Positions 45,487 to 56,250 of a stretch of DNA of 64,000 nt are shown in pieces (position 1 is the first letter of the stretch; each line of letters starts with the position of its first letter). A model generated the notes under the pieces. That model was not told where the DNA came from, did no database searches, and saw nothing but the letters and a program-made list of their open reading frames with translations. The stretch is taken from the NCBI GenBank assembly GCA_027627225.1, contig CM051030.1, positions 2,373,501 through 2,437,500 of the forward strand, read 5' to 3'. The position numbers and the translations under genes are program-made. Source of the stretch: Congeria kusceri (Eukaryota > Mollusca > Bivalvia > Myida > Dreissenidae).

Positions 45487-46455
45487 TCAAATTGTCACAA
45501 CAGACGGAATCATTGGTCTGGGGTGCCTCCACAGTGACCCGATGGCTTTATAGCGTTTTAATTCGGCTATCGCGTGCTGAACGCATACTCGATACTTCCG
45601 TATCAAGCGGTTTAGTTTTCAACATTTCCTCTGCATATGCAGATCTCGACGTCGCAGCTGTGCATTAGTGTAAGAAGTCATTAATGGGTCAGTATTGGGG
45701 TAAATTTTGTCTGCTAGAAGAACGCAGGTATCCGGTAAAGGTAGTTCTGTGCCTATGTTCCTCATGAGGCCAAATGATTGTGCGTCATTTTGAAGCCGCA
45801 CTCAACATATCATCCCAAATACATCAACTACAATCTGTGTGTGTATACAGTGAAAAAAATAGTATGGCTCCTGAGGCTCTATTTCGGCGCGATGTATTTC
45901 ATGCGAGGTTCCGTCTATTGCTCCCACGGCTTCATGCAAATTTGGCCAGTGATCTCGCATAGCTGTCCATTCTCGCACGGATGGCAATTTTACATAGCCA
46001 CTAAGCTTATTTAAAAAGAGTGGAACCATATAGTCAATGACATAAGTTATGGTCGATGTACTGACGTTAAATAAAATGGCCAACATGTTATAAGTCGGGT
46101 ATGATCGTACCCAAAATATGAAAAGTAACACACGATTCCTCATTGATAAAGCATATCCTCTTTCAACAGGCGCAATGATGACAGAGAGGTCAATCAACGT
46201 TTCTGGAGTTTCACCCGTAATTTGATAAAACTGATATATATTTATTGAAAAGAGAGAGAACACATCGCGGCCTTCATAAACATTAACATCCTCTCGAAAA
46301 TGACGATTTCTTCTGTTTGCTTCATAAGCACATGGCAAATTGATCATTGTCAAAAGTAAATTAATGTGTTTCTGAGTAGTTTCTCTGTGGTCAGGTGGTG
46401 GTCTAAGAATTGATGGCAAACTGCATAGTAGTAGACGTCGCCTATTTGCGTCCAT
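45487..46455 (-). pseudogene. PIF/Harbinger transposase (HARBI1-like), inactivated
   Basis: From ATG 46,455 one frame runs to TGA 45,489-45,487, about 322 residues, close to a full nuclease-domain transposase (DDE_Tnp_4). It starts MDANRRRLLLCSLPSILRPP, has a helical DNA-binding-like middle (LFNVSTSTITYVIDYMVP), then the catalytic part: AVGAIDGTSHEI (first Asp), VVDVFGM, NDAQSFGLM, CVLLADKIYP (second Asp) and VQHAIAELKRY, where the family has Glu in VEHA; here it is Gln. TGA codons interrupt at 45,804-45,802 and 45,621-45,619, the first next to a probable small deletion. The enzyme would cut and paste the element with help from the Myb-like partner at 47.2 kb. Two stops plus the changed catalytic residue make it inactive. 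Intact homologues are placed as HARBI1-like by motif; no search was run. Confidence 0.85.
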
Positions 46456-46587
46456 TTTGTTCCTGTGAAAGTAATATACAGTCGTATAATACGCATAACT
46501 CGTTACATTTTATAACACCAAAAATGAATTATTCATTACCCACCCAAGCTCACAATGATAGCTACGCATTTGGTAATACTTTATTTA

Positions 46588-46916
46588 GCTTGAGAATCAC
46601 GAGGATTTGCTCTATGGATTTAAACCACGTGTTAGCTTGAGAATCACGAGGATTTGCTCTATGAATTTAAACCACGTGTTAGCTTGAGAATCACGAGGAT
46701 TTGCTCTATGAATTTAAACCACGTGTTAGCTTGAGAATCACGAGGATTTGCTCTATGAATTTAAACCACGTGTTAGCTTGAGAATCACGAGGATTTGCTC
46801 TATGAATTTAAACCACGTGTTAGCTTGAGAATCACGAGGATTTGCTCTATGAATTTAAACCACGTGTTAGCTTGAGAATCACGAGGATTTGCTCTATGAA
46901 TTTAAACCACGTGCGA
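46588..46916 (+). repeat. 47-bp tandem repeat with E-boxes, 7 copies
   Basis: Unit GCTTGAGAATCACGAGGATT then TGCTCTATGAATTTAAACCACGTGTTA at 46,588, 46,635, 46,682, 46,729, 46,776, 46,823 and 46,870 (last copy shortened). Each unit ends in CACGTG. It lies 130 bp upstream of the transposase ATG and upstream of the Myb-like gene, in the shared 5' region. Confidence 0.95.
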
Positions 46917-47219
46917 GGATTAAAATGAATGACGGTAAGATTCTCTTAATATTGTTGTATGAAAAAACCCCGTAATAAAACAGTACACTTCAAATAACGA
47001 AGCAAAATTATACATTATATAATCCCGTTAGTATCGTTTTAGGAAAAATAAAAGATATCTACTTACGTTGATACAGTTAAAATAATTTTGTGTAACGATG
47101 CTCTCGTATTGTACTCGATGATTGCAGTTCATTTATTACTGTACAAGGCCAAAGCAGTTGTTTATTTCTATCTAAACGAGCTATAAAACACCTACATTTT
47201 GTTAAAATTTTCGTTTCAG

Positions 47220-47511
47220 CTACTATTCTACAAAAGCGAAGAAAATCTGTCCGGTTGGGTAAAGAAGAGGTGCTTCTTATGTTACGTGCTTACAGGAAAC
47301 ACCAAACAAGATGGCAGGACATTATTGTGGAAATTAAGCAAAATTGAGACCGTTTACCACTACAAGCTGTTGATTTATACAATAAAGCGACACCCAAACA
47401 ACTTTAAGATAGGCTGTCAGTCAAATTAAATAAATTAATGACACACAGACAAATTGACGATGATGATATCAGGTAACATAATAATAATCATCATCATTAT
47501 TATCATCATCA

Positions 47512-47542
<31 letters not shown>

Positions 47543-47987
47543 CATCATCATCATCACCACCAACAACATCATGATCATCAGCATCTTTCATCCTCATCCT
47601 CATCATCTTTATAGATTTATTTGAAGTAAGTATTTGTCATATCTTTATATTTACAGAACAGCAGTCGAACACATACGCGAAAATGAACGAGGTCTCGTTC
47701 GGCCGCAAGATCACGAACACGCGTACAGAAACTTGCAACCTGATAATGAGGCAATTCACAACGTAGAGAATGTCCCTGGACCAGCTGTTCCACAGGACCG
47801 TCGTGACAGGGCTGCCGCACAAATGTCCGACAGCGATACGCCGGATGAGGCAGACGAGAACCGCGGCGAAGACGTCGCCTTTCTGAATTAATTCGTGAAA
47901 ATCACGAATTATACAACCGTTTTATGACAAGAACTTTGCCGAAGTTGATGCGAGAACATGGGATTTCCAGCGATTCAGATTAATCGA
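47220..47987 (+). pseudogene. Harbinger Myb/SANT-like DNA-binding protein, disabled
   Basis: Exon 1 begins after TTTCGTTTCAG (47,219) and reads KRRKSVRLGKEEVLLMLRAY then RKHQTRWQDIIVEIK, a Myb/SANT-type trihelix start with the Trp, followed by KQL.DRLSVKLNKLMTHRQ. In-frame TGA (47,345) and TAA (47,405) interrupt it. A donor CAG|GTAACA at 47,472, an ATC-microsatellite intron and an acceptor TTTACAG at 47,656 lead to exon 2, acidic (VEHIRENERG, SDSDTPDEADENRGE) and then, after a frameshift near 47,865, RRRRRLSELIRENHELYNRF and LPKLMREHGISSDSD to TAA 47,985. Harbinger elements use such a protein for nuclear import and end binding of the transposase. The start codon was not found, so the 5' end may be missing. 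Confidence 0.7.
47477..47615 (+). repeat. ATC microsatellite in the Myb-like intron
   Basis: (ATC)n with ACC and AAC variants occupying nearly the whole 183-bp intron. Confidence 0.9.
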
Positions 47988-48419
47988 CATTATTTATAAT
48001 GTATTCGACTAAATAAATAAAAAAACAGGAGTATATTTTCTTATTCTCATAAAAACCTAATTTATAAACATATGACCTTAAACATGTTTTGAGAACCCCC
48101 CCACCCCCCGATAGTTCATATGTTGAAACGTATTTCGATCTCAACATCGGTTTCGGTAAACGTTGGAAATGTCTAATAAAAAGATTACAGTAATTTTATA
48201 AAGTACTATTAGCGTATCCCCAGGCAAGTCAAATATTGAGCAGTATCGTGTCATATAGTCCGTCTTCCAAACTATAACTTCCTTTATAGGAACTTGTTAT
48301 GCACGAAAATTGCGCGAAAATATGACGTTCGCACCGTACGTCACCGTGTGTAAATCTTGACGTCATACGTCGGTGCGTTTTTTCTTTATTACATGTTTTG
48401 TAAACCGACTGCCGTTTTG

Positions 48420-49630
48420 TTTCTAAAAAAAAAATGACGTCTTTTGACGCTGTCGAACAGCGGACAAGTATAAAACTTTGTGTGACAAAAAATCACCGCA
48501 AGAGACGGCGAAAATGCCACAGGGAAAGAACACGTAAACATGACAACTATTTACAAGTGGCATGGATGATTCGCTCAAGGAATAACAAGCACGGCGGACG
48601 AACAGCGACCAGGTCGCCCGAAGAATGTGAACAGCAACGTCATTGCGGCGATTCAGGATGCTATTGAGAAAGACCGACGTGCAAGCGTTCGGTTTATTTC
48701 GACCATCGTGAGAATCAGCAAGACCACCGTGCATACCATACTTGCTGATACGCTTGGTATGAGGAAGGTAGCGGCACGTTGGGTACCTCGGCTTCTAACC
48801 GATAACGATATGGCGAATCGTGTCAGTGCTTCTCAAACCTTCTTGCGTCAATACAGGAAGCAGGGTGTTGAATTTCTTCACCGCATCGTGACGCTTGACG
48901 AGACCATTGCGAACTGGTTCAATCCCGAGTCGAAACGCGAGAGCATGATTCGGAAGCGGGCAGCATCTCCACCTCCATAGAAGGCGCGGGTCGCCAAGTC
49001 AGCAGCGGGAACCATGTTTATCATGTTCATGGACAGATTTGGCATGCTTCTTGTCCACGCTGTACCACACGGTCAGACGATCAACAGCGAGTATTACTCG
49101 AAGGTACTTGTTCTATGCTATTAACATTTAAATTTCATTTAGTAGTTTACTGAACAATAATATAAATTATAACCTGCAACTTACTTTAAAATGTGTTAGA
49201 AACAATTCTTTATTCGTTCGTTTAATTTGTACAGGTGCTTCGACGTGATCTCGTGAGGGCAATGCGCAAGAAGCGTCCAGGAACCGAGATTGAGAGTGTA
49301 ATACCACCGCACGTCTCAAGGTCCACACTGCTCGACATAGATTTTCTTGGCTTCGAACGTTTGCCTCAGTCGCCGTATTCACCTGACACCGCCCCTATGG
49401 ACTTCGCGGTCTTCCCAGCCCTGAAGAAGGAGCTCCGCGGTACACGGCACGCATTGCGGCAGGAACTGGTCAACCATGTGAACTCAGTGGTGCGTACTTT
49501 TCAGCTCGTGTTTTTGACGACTGGATTCAGCGACATGAACAGTTACTTGCGCACGATGGAGTGTAGTTTGAAAAACTGTAACTGTGCAATTTGCTTATCT
49601 CATATCCGAATGGCGTTAATGCTATTTTGA
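48420..49630 (+). pseudogene. Mariner transposase, inactivated, with an intron-like insert
   Basis: N terminus from ATG 48,434 (EQRTSIKLCVTKN) shifts frame near 48,500, then reads TTIYKWHG, a TGA at 48,567, FAQGITSTADEQRPGRPKN, IEKDRRASVRFISTIV, GMRKVAARWVPRLLTD and RIVTLDET (first catalytic Asp), NPESKRESM, a TAG at 48,978, KARVAKSAAGTMF, YYSK, then after 49,104-49,234 VLRRDLVRAMRKKRPG, LPQSPYSPDTAPMDFAVF (third Asp, D34D-type) and FPALKKELRG. The HDNAPPH block holding the second Asp has lost its HDNA part (IPPHVSRS remains). At least two stops, one frameshift and a lost catalytic residue make it inactive. The 131-bp GT-AG insert (AAG|GTACTT...TTGTACAG|GTG) interrupts YYSKVLRR exactly, as an intron would. 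Confidence 0.85.
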
Positions 49631-49975
49631 CGTCGTTATTTACGCAAACTGCCCCGCTGATGTAATATTAAGTTGTTTTGTTATCGCGATAGAAACATTT
49701 ATTGTTGCTCAAATTTAGCCATATTTTGTGTGTATATAGATTATACTTGCATGTTTTAATCATGTCAATGTAAACATAGTCTGATGTATATTAAACATTT
49801 TATTAATGTATTACGCGTATTTATCGGACACACCTAGTAGGTCTATATTGTTGGATGCCAATGTGTTGAAATAAAGCTTAACAGTATTGGAAACATCTAG
49901 ACACACAACAGCTCAAAAAAGAATCTTTTTTTTTTTCAGGGATTTTGCATGCATATAGTTTGTCTATCATATAGA

Positions 49976-52010
49976 TAAACAAGAGATGTCTCAGGACAGC
50001 GCGCTCGACTATTCATATCTTTGTCAGAGTTATGGGCCTTGGTCAGTGACCTTACTTAATGACCCCCGAAGACATGTGTGACGTTTTAATTGAGTATCTG
50101 TAGTTACAGAGAAATGTTGCACGGAAGACTTAACCTGTATATTACAAAAAGAGGCATAATTCTGCAAAAATGCAGGTCACTGTTCTGGGCCTTGGACTGC
50201 GGCCTTATATAATGGCCCTGAAACATGTGCGAAGTTTTAATTGAATATGTAGATATAGAGATATGAGCTTGTTGAACGCAAACCTAAACAATAATTTTAT
50301 AACTATCCAAGAGCTGTCAGAGGACAGCGCGCTCGACTAATCGAAGTATTTCAGTTGGTACATATTTTGGATAGTGGAAGGGGCATACATTTGTTAAAAT
50401 ACAAAACGTTTAAGTGAAGCCTTGTATATATTTTTTTTTTTTGAGCTAAACTTTAACAACAAAGTCTTATGAAAAAAGTGGGCTAACTCTGTCAAAATAC
50501 AAAACAGAGTTATTGCTAATGTTGCCCTAGATACTAGAGTTGATGACAAAAGTAAGTTCCAAGTTTCAAGTGAACAGCTTATGTAGTTTTGAAGTTACAA
50601 AACTTGTGAATTTAAACTTTAACCAGAAAACCTATGTGATAAAGGGGCATAACTCTGTCAAAAAACAAAATATAGTCATGGGTAATGTTGCCCCTGATAC
50701 TAGAGTTGATGTAAAAGGTTAGTTCCAAGTTTCAAGTGAATTACTTATGTAGTTTTGAAGTTACTAAACTTTTGAATATACACTTCAAACAGAAAATCTA
50801 AGTGAAAAGGGGGCATAACTCCGTCAAAATACAAAATATAGTTATGGGTAATGTTGCCTCTGATACTAGAGTTGATGACAAAGGTTAGTTCCAAGTTTCA
50901 ATTGAATAACTCCTGTAGTAATGAAGTTACCAAACTTTTGAATATAAACTTTAACCAGAAAATATATGTGAAAAAGGGGCACAACTCAGTCAAAATACAA
51001 AATAGACTTATGGGGAATGTTCACCCTGATACTGGAGTTGATGACAAAGGCATTTTCCAAGTTTCAGGTAAATAGCTTTTGTAGTGTTGAAGTTACAAAA
51101 CGTTTGAATATAAACTTTAACCATAATCTGTACGTGAAAAAGGGGCATAACTCTGTCAAAATACAAAACAGAGTTATAGGGATTGTTGCCCTTGATACTG
51201 GAGTTGATGACAAAGGTTATTTCTAAGTTTCAAATGAAGAAGTTATGTAGTTTTGAAGTTACAAAACTTTTGAATATAAACTTTCACCAGAAAATCTACG
51301 TGAAAAAGGGGCGTATCTCTGGTAAAATACAAAACAGAGTTATATGGATTGTTGCCCTTGATACTGGAGTTGATGACAACGGTTAGTTCCAAGTTTCAAG
51401 TGAATAACTTATTTAGTGTTGAAGTTACAAAACTGTTGAATATAAACTTTAACCCGAAAATATAAGTGAAAAAGGGGCATAACTCTATCAAAATACAAAA
51501 CAGAGTTATTGGGAATGTTGCCACTGAAACTCGATTAATGTCAAAGGTATATTCCAAGTTTCAAGTTTTGAAGTTACAAGACTTTTGAATAAATACTTTA
51601 ACCAAATTCAGACGCGTACGCCGTCACCTACGCCGGGGGTAGTAGGAAAGCTCACCTATTCTTCGAATAGTCGAGCAAAAAACTGGCGAAATTCCGCTAA
51701 ATTGCAGGTGAAAGTTATGGGATTTGGTCAATGACCTTATATAATGACACCGAAGCATGTGAATGCTCAGTTGAATATCAGCAGTAGTTACAGAGATATG
51801 TACTTGCACGCAAACTTTAACCGTAATATTTATAAGTACAAGAAAGGGCATAATTCTGCTAAGATGCAGGTCACAGTTACGGGCCTTGGCCATTGACCTT
51901 ATTTAATGTGTGAAGTTTTAGTCGAATATCTGTAGTAGATGTAGAGATATGAACTTGTTGCACGCAAACTTTAAAAACCTGAATTTTATAAGTACAAGAA
52001 GGGGCATAGT
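49976..52010 (+). repeat. Element A, split by element B
   Basis: Starts AACAAGAGATGTCTCAGGAC, with GCGCTCGACTATT; units of about 150 bp share GTCAGTGACCTTA.TTAATG, TACAGAGA.ATG.T...GCACG and GGGCATAATTCTGC.AA.ATGCAGGTCAC. The same units resume at 51,678 (CTGGCGAAATTCCGCTAAAT) after element B and end near AAGGGGCATAGTTG. Confidence 0.7.
50309..51677 (+). mobile_element. Element B (copy 2) with 166-bp core units
   Basis: Starts with the hairpin GCTGTC-AGAG-GACAGC then GCTCGACTAATCGAAG (50,331) and ends at CTTCGAATAGTCGAGC (51,661-51,676). Seven units of 166 bp carry GGGGCATAACTCTGTCAAAA, GAGTTGATGACAAAGGTTAG and TTCCAAGTTTCAAGTGAATA (anchors near 50,484, 50,645, 50,812, 50,978, 51,144, 51,310, 51,476). 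The several 60-75-residue frames are repeat artefacts. Confidence 0.85.
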
Positions 52011-52019
52011 TGTCATTTG

Positions 52020-52950
52020 GATACAAATCGTTTCATTGATCGTTGGCATTAGCAGCAACATACATAGTCATCGCCATTATTTTAATTGTCGTCGTTTGTT
52101 TAAATATTCAAGCTACGTTCATCTTTCATAATTATGTAGGTTCATGGAAATGTAAATGCTATACCACAACGATCGCTATACTCAGTTGCTTATGTTATTA
52201 TAAAATTAAACATACTACCAAACTAATTTTATCTTATTAAATGCGCCAATCAACCAACAGTTAAGTTTATGTGAAATCAAATTCGTTAAATTGTTAAACG
52301 TTTTGGAATTAAACATAGAATCTAGTGTGAAAAGGAACAAAAAATTCCACATACCCTCAACGTCGCGCGAAAGAAAAGACAACCCATATGCGCATTTAGA
52401 GGAGGGACGGGAGCGGTGAAAAAATTAGATTTTTAGTAATACAAAATTTCTTTCTCATCGAAGTTTCTCATATTTCTTTTCATGTTATGTTGTTCAGAAG
52501 GTTTATACACTAGACGATATCGCGCACATAAACTATCATTGTGTTGTAAAGTATATACATTTATGCGTGTATATTTTGGAAGGTACTGAATATTTCCGCC
52601 CTCTCTAACTCCAAATCCTGCAACCATGCCTGTAACCGCCATACACATCAATGTAGATTACAAAGGAAACAATTCACCCCCCCCCCCCCAAAAAAAAACA
52701 AAAAACAACAACAGCTAAAGAGATCTGCAGCGAAAAGATGATAACTGCCCCCGTGATCCACTCTGACTTCATCCTCCTAACAAAGAACATATAATGACTT
52801 GGAAAGACAATAGGGTTGTAACACATAAGAACAAATATGCCTAGTATTTATAGTTAAATGGGGGTGATTGTACGGTGGCTTTTAAATATTATTCATCAAA
52901 ATAGTACATGACTGTTGCTTTGGCTGCAAGATGGGCACTAGAAGTCATCA
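52020..52950 (+). repeat. Segmental duplication, copy 2
   Basis: Partner of 41,287-42,065 without the MITE; has its own extras, a C/A homopolymer at 52,676-52,700 and GGAAAGACAATAGGG. Confidence 0.8.
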
Positions 52951-52959
52951 AACAAAAAC

Positions 52960-53145
52960 AATGTTATCATAGTAGCAATGAAAGAGATCGGATGAAGGGT
53001 GGTATATAGAGAATACATGGTGGATGGAGACAGTTTATCCGGCGAGGCTTAGAAAATGAAAATAGGGCGAGCTGTAGCGAGCCCAATGTTTGTTTTTGGG
53101 CCGAACCGGATAAACTTTCTCCTTCCCGGCACCTACCATGTATTC
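52960..53145. other. No gene seen
   Basis: GC-richer patch (AGGGCGAGCTGTAGCGAGCC) of unknown nature next to the next TIR element. Confidence 0.35.
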
Positions 53146-54130
53146 TATTTATCCTGTTTTCTACTTAATTGCATTTTAAAAGCAGTTTAATTAAAGATTT
53201 AGCTTAAAACTATTGTTTTATGACGAGCCTCGAACCTTATAACTCGCTTGCATTTATGCGTACTTCCCGAAAAATAGTCCTCTGTTTCTTACCGTCAATC
53301 TTCTAAAAGTGTACCAATAATGTTATTTGCTGACGCCAATAATATTCTCGAACAAGAATTAATATACAATAGCCACTATAATCCAGACATCGATTTTTGA
53401 AAAGTTTTATTGCGTAACGCCTACGTCATTCGGTTATGTTTGAAGTTTACACAATGTACAAACTAGGACGCGAGTGTGTTGGAATTTAAAATAAAAGCAG
53501 TCGGAATACAATAGCTATTGTTTCAGTGTTTTGGATGGATAATGTTAATAACATTTAAATCAAAAGGTGTATGGAATATATGCATGGAATTCAACCGGTG
53601 AGATTAATCCCATTTGAATTTCAATTTTCTAGAATGTACTCGGATTGTGGGGGGAGAATATCGTGACCAACTTAAAGATTTTAGTAACTTATAGATGTAG
53701 ATCTAATCTTCGTTCAGTTTTAATAAGATTTCAACGAAAATTTATATAAAGGGTTATTTCTTTTTTGAATAAATTGATTGAAGAAAGTCTATTCAGAAAG
53801 AATAACCCGCTTACATCAAGTGTTTTCGAATGGAATGGAAGGAAGACGTCGTTTCAACCTTTATCGATTATGCCATACATGTGCGGATTAACAACTCATT
53901 TTGGAAGCTAGGATCTCTGTAAAACTAGACAACACGCAGTTTTTATCGATGAAAAACTCGGGTGAGTACAGGTGTATTTCATTTCTTGCCACGTCATTTT
54001 GGACAATGTTGCTATTCGGCGCGTAGGAATACACTACTAATTGGATAAACCTTGCCACTTCCTGTTGACTGGAGATAGGAAAATTTATGCGGTCACCCCT
54101 TTATTATGTTGCAGGTAGAAACAGGATAAA
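53146..54130. mobile_element. Candidate TIR element, TTTATCCTGTTTTCTAC ends
   Basis: TTTATCCTGTTTTCTAC at about 53,149 and GTAGAAACAGGATAAAA at 54,113 are inverted, roughly 970 bp apart. No duplication of the target site and no transposase was recognised, so this is tentative. Confidence 0.45.
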
Positions 54131-54199
54131 ATCCATTTCACCGCTTTGATAATAAAATTTAAAGAAACTAGAGATTGTTAAAAAACAACAACATACAGT

Positions 54200-54785
54200 A
54201 TGTCACCCCTACGCCCCGCAATAACTCCGCCCAAAATCCACCTACTACGACATTCCGAAGATATGCACAACCACATTTGGCACTGATCAATCCTGAAAGT
54301 TTTGTCAAATTCCAGCCAGTGGATACGGAAAAGAGCACAGTCAATGTATGTTATGTCAACAACTTAAAAGGGCCATAACTCCACCAAAATTCTGCCACCG
54401 ACGATATCCACAACTAGAATTGGTGCTGATAAATCCTGTTAAGTTGTGTCAAAATCTGACCAAGGGTTACGGAGAACAAGTGCAGACAAGGTCTGTTATG
54501 TGAAAAACTTCAAAGGTCCGTAACTCAGCAAACAATTCACCGACGACGACATGCCGACGATATGCGCAACTAGACTTGGTACTGATAAATCCTGTGAAGT
54601 TTCGTCGAAATCCATCCATCCATCCATCCGTCCGTCCGTCCGTCCGTCCATCCATCCATCCACCACCCACCCAACCCACCCAAACACCCACCCACCCATC
54701 TATCCATTCATCCGGACATACAACTTTCCAGTACAAAATTAATATGTCTTCCTACCCACTACGTGGGGGGGGGGGGGAGACATAA
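54200..54785 (+). repeat. Partner of the 8.6-9.3 kb repeat with TCCA/TCCG microsatellite
   Basis: Unit order matches 8,640-9,310. The ATCCATCC tract is expanded here at about 54,610-54,712 into (TCCA)n(TCCG)n(CACC)n, which creates the serine/proline/histidine-rich frames on both strands. Ends at a G homopolymer near 54,770. Confidence 0.85.
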
Positions 54786-55325
54786 TGAGAGCAATTAGGG
54801 AAACGAATCTACCGTTATAACCTGGAAAACGTCACTAAAGCAGCCACAAATGAGTTCGATGAATGTCTCAAAAATACCAATAAAGAGAAAAAAAGAGATC
54901 TTGCAGATATGAGTGTACACTGAGTCATAAATATTGCTAGACTAATCTTTATATGTTCATCCTTGTTTACGGCTTCTAAAATATTTCGAACATGATATAA
55001 CGTGGAGATACAAAACCTTGCTAATTTTTACAATATACATTATTAACTCTCAAAATGTTTATTTCCACGTTAACGATATAATATCTTAAAACTGAATATA
55101 TTTCCTGTCAAAATTGAATCTCACAAGTCTTTTTCTTCCGAGTGAGGTAACTGCATGGGCATGTTAATGCATGCGTTAATTGTAACCGGATAATGTGACG
55201 GACGTAGATAAACTGCATTTGAACAATGGAGACAAATTTTTATTTTCACAAGTGTATAGTGTTATTGTGTTTGCAGAAGATCCTCATTGAAATAATGTTT
55301 ATCTGAGTTGATCCTGACAGACAAA
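54786..55325. other. No gene seen
   Basis: AT-rich spacer without recognised exon. Confidence 0.4.
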
Positions 55326-55329
55326 CGCT

Positions 55330-55560
55330 TGGATGATGATTATAATGATGGTGTTGAAGTCCATATGCTGCTGCTTGGTATTGTTGTTGTTGTTGGTGAT
55401 GATGATGATGATGATAATGATGATAATGGTGATAATGTTGATGATGGGGATGCTGATGGTGCTGATGCTGATGAGTGATGATGCCGATGCTGCTGCTGCT
55501 GATGGTGATTATGATGATGATAATGATGGCGGTGTTGATGACTGATGATGATGATGGTAA
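55330..55560 (+). repeat. GAT-rich microsatellite
   Basis: (GATGAT/AATGAT/GCTGAT)n with TTGTTG interruptions. The 124-residue histidine-rich minus frame is an artefact. Confidence 0.9.
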
Positions 55561-55823
55561 CTGATGGCGCTTTACAAAATACAATAGTTTATAGATTTCA
55601 GTTTTGGCAAATAAGTACAAATAGAAAGTGAAATACTAGTACATTGCTTATGTAGCATTTGGTCTTAGATTTCACGAATACATACCAGATACCAACTTAA
55701 ACAACCCGAATTCTTCGTTAGACAAGTAAACTGGTTCGATATACATTCACTTACAATACATTTTTAACAGGCATATTAAATTCATTGCAGTTTCATTTGT
55801 GTTCTAGTTCAGGCAAACACATC

Positions 55824-55915
55824 TCGTTTGCAAATTGAAATTCAGCAATATGATACAAGAAACCGGTAATCGTTTGCAAATTGAAATTCAGCAATATGAT
55901 ACAAGAAACCGGTAA
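55824..55915 (+). repeat. 46-bp perfect direct duplication
   Basis: TCGTTTGCAAATTGAAATTC then AGCAATATGATACAAGAAACCGGTAA occurs twice back to back without differences. Confidence 0.97.
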
Positions 55916-56079
55916 CAAGACGCTGTAAAATCAGATGATGTTGATTTGGAGGTCCAATATACACTTACAAGTATGTTCGAAATTAGGTTCGTTTTATTCT
56001 AGAAAACATGAATGGATGACTTATTACCATCCATGACCTTCTTGTATTATTGATTTATGTTTGTTATTTTATTTGGTGT

Positions 56080-56250
56080 CATAGAATTATTGCCTTAAAA
56101 TTTATAACTCATGTTTCACACTATCGCTTTTAAGTTTAAAACTAATGTTTTCACATTATTGCTTTAAAGTTTAAAACTAGTGTTTTCACAATATTGCTTT
56201 AAAGGTAAAAACTTATGTTTTTACATTATTGCTTTAAAATTTAAAACTCA
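56080..56250 (+). repeat. Degenerate 40-bp tandem repeat
   Basis: Four to five units with ATTGCTTTAAA.TTTAAAACT and TGTTTTCACA.TATTGC. Confidence 0.8.

Larger units (their letters stand above)
45285..48176. mobile_element. PIF/Harbinger element nested in the mariner
   Basis: Inverted repeats TTAGACATTTCTAACGTTTG then CTGAAACCGA at the left and, reversed, TTAGACATTTCCAACGTTTA then CCGAAACCGA at the right bound about 2.9 kb. The pairing extends a few bases outward (CTTTT). A 3-bp duplication typical of Harbinger is not obvious; TA lies on both sides. The element holds divergently oriented transposase (minus) and Myb-like (plus) genes with a 47-bp repeat array between them. Confidence 0.8.
45148..49837 (+). 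mobile_element. Mariner element, hosting a nested Harbinger
   Basis: Left end CGAGGCGTGTCCGAAAAATA then CGCGTAATA (45,148) and right end, reversed, CTAGGTGTGTCCGATAAATA then CGCGTAATA (49,837) are inverted repeats of about 29 bp, each flanked by TA (45,146-45,147; 49,838-49,839). Without the nested 2.9-kb element the length is about 1.8 kb, somewhat over a usual mariner. A decayed transposase gene fills the right third. Confidence 0.9.

Noticed and set aside
45480..46014. Plus-strand frames across the Harbinger transposase
   Set aside because: They are antisense shadows of the minus-strand transposase reading frame.
46588..46916. CRISPR-like array
   Set aside because: The 47-bp units are head to tail with no variable spacers.
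55246..55620. 124-residue histidine-rich frame
   Set aside because: It translates a GAT microsatellite.
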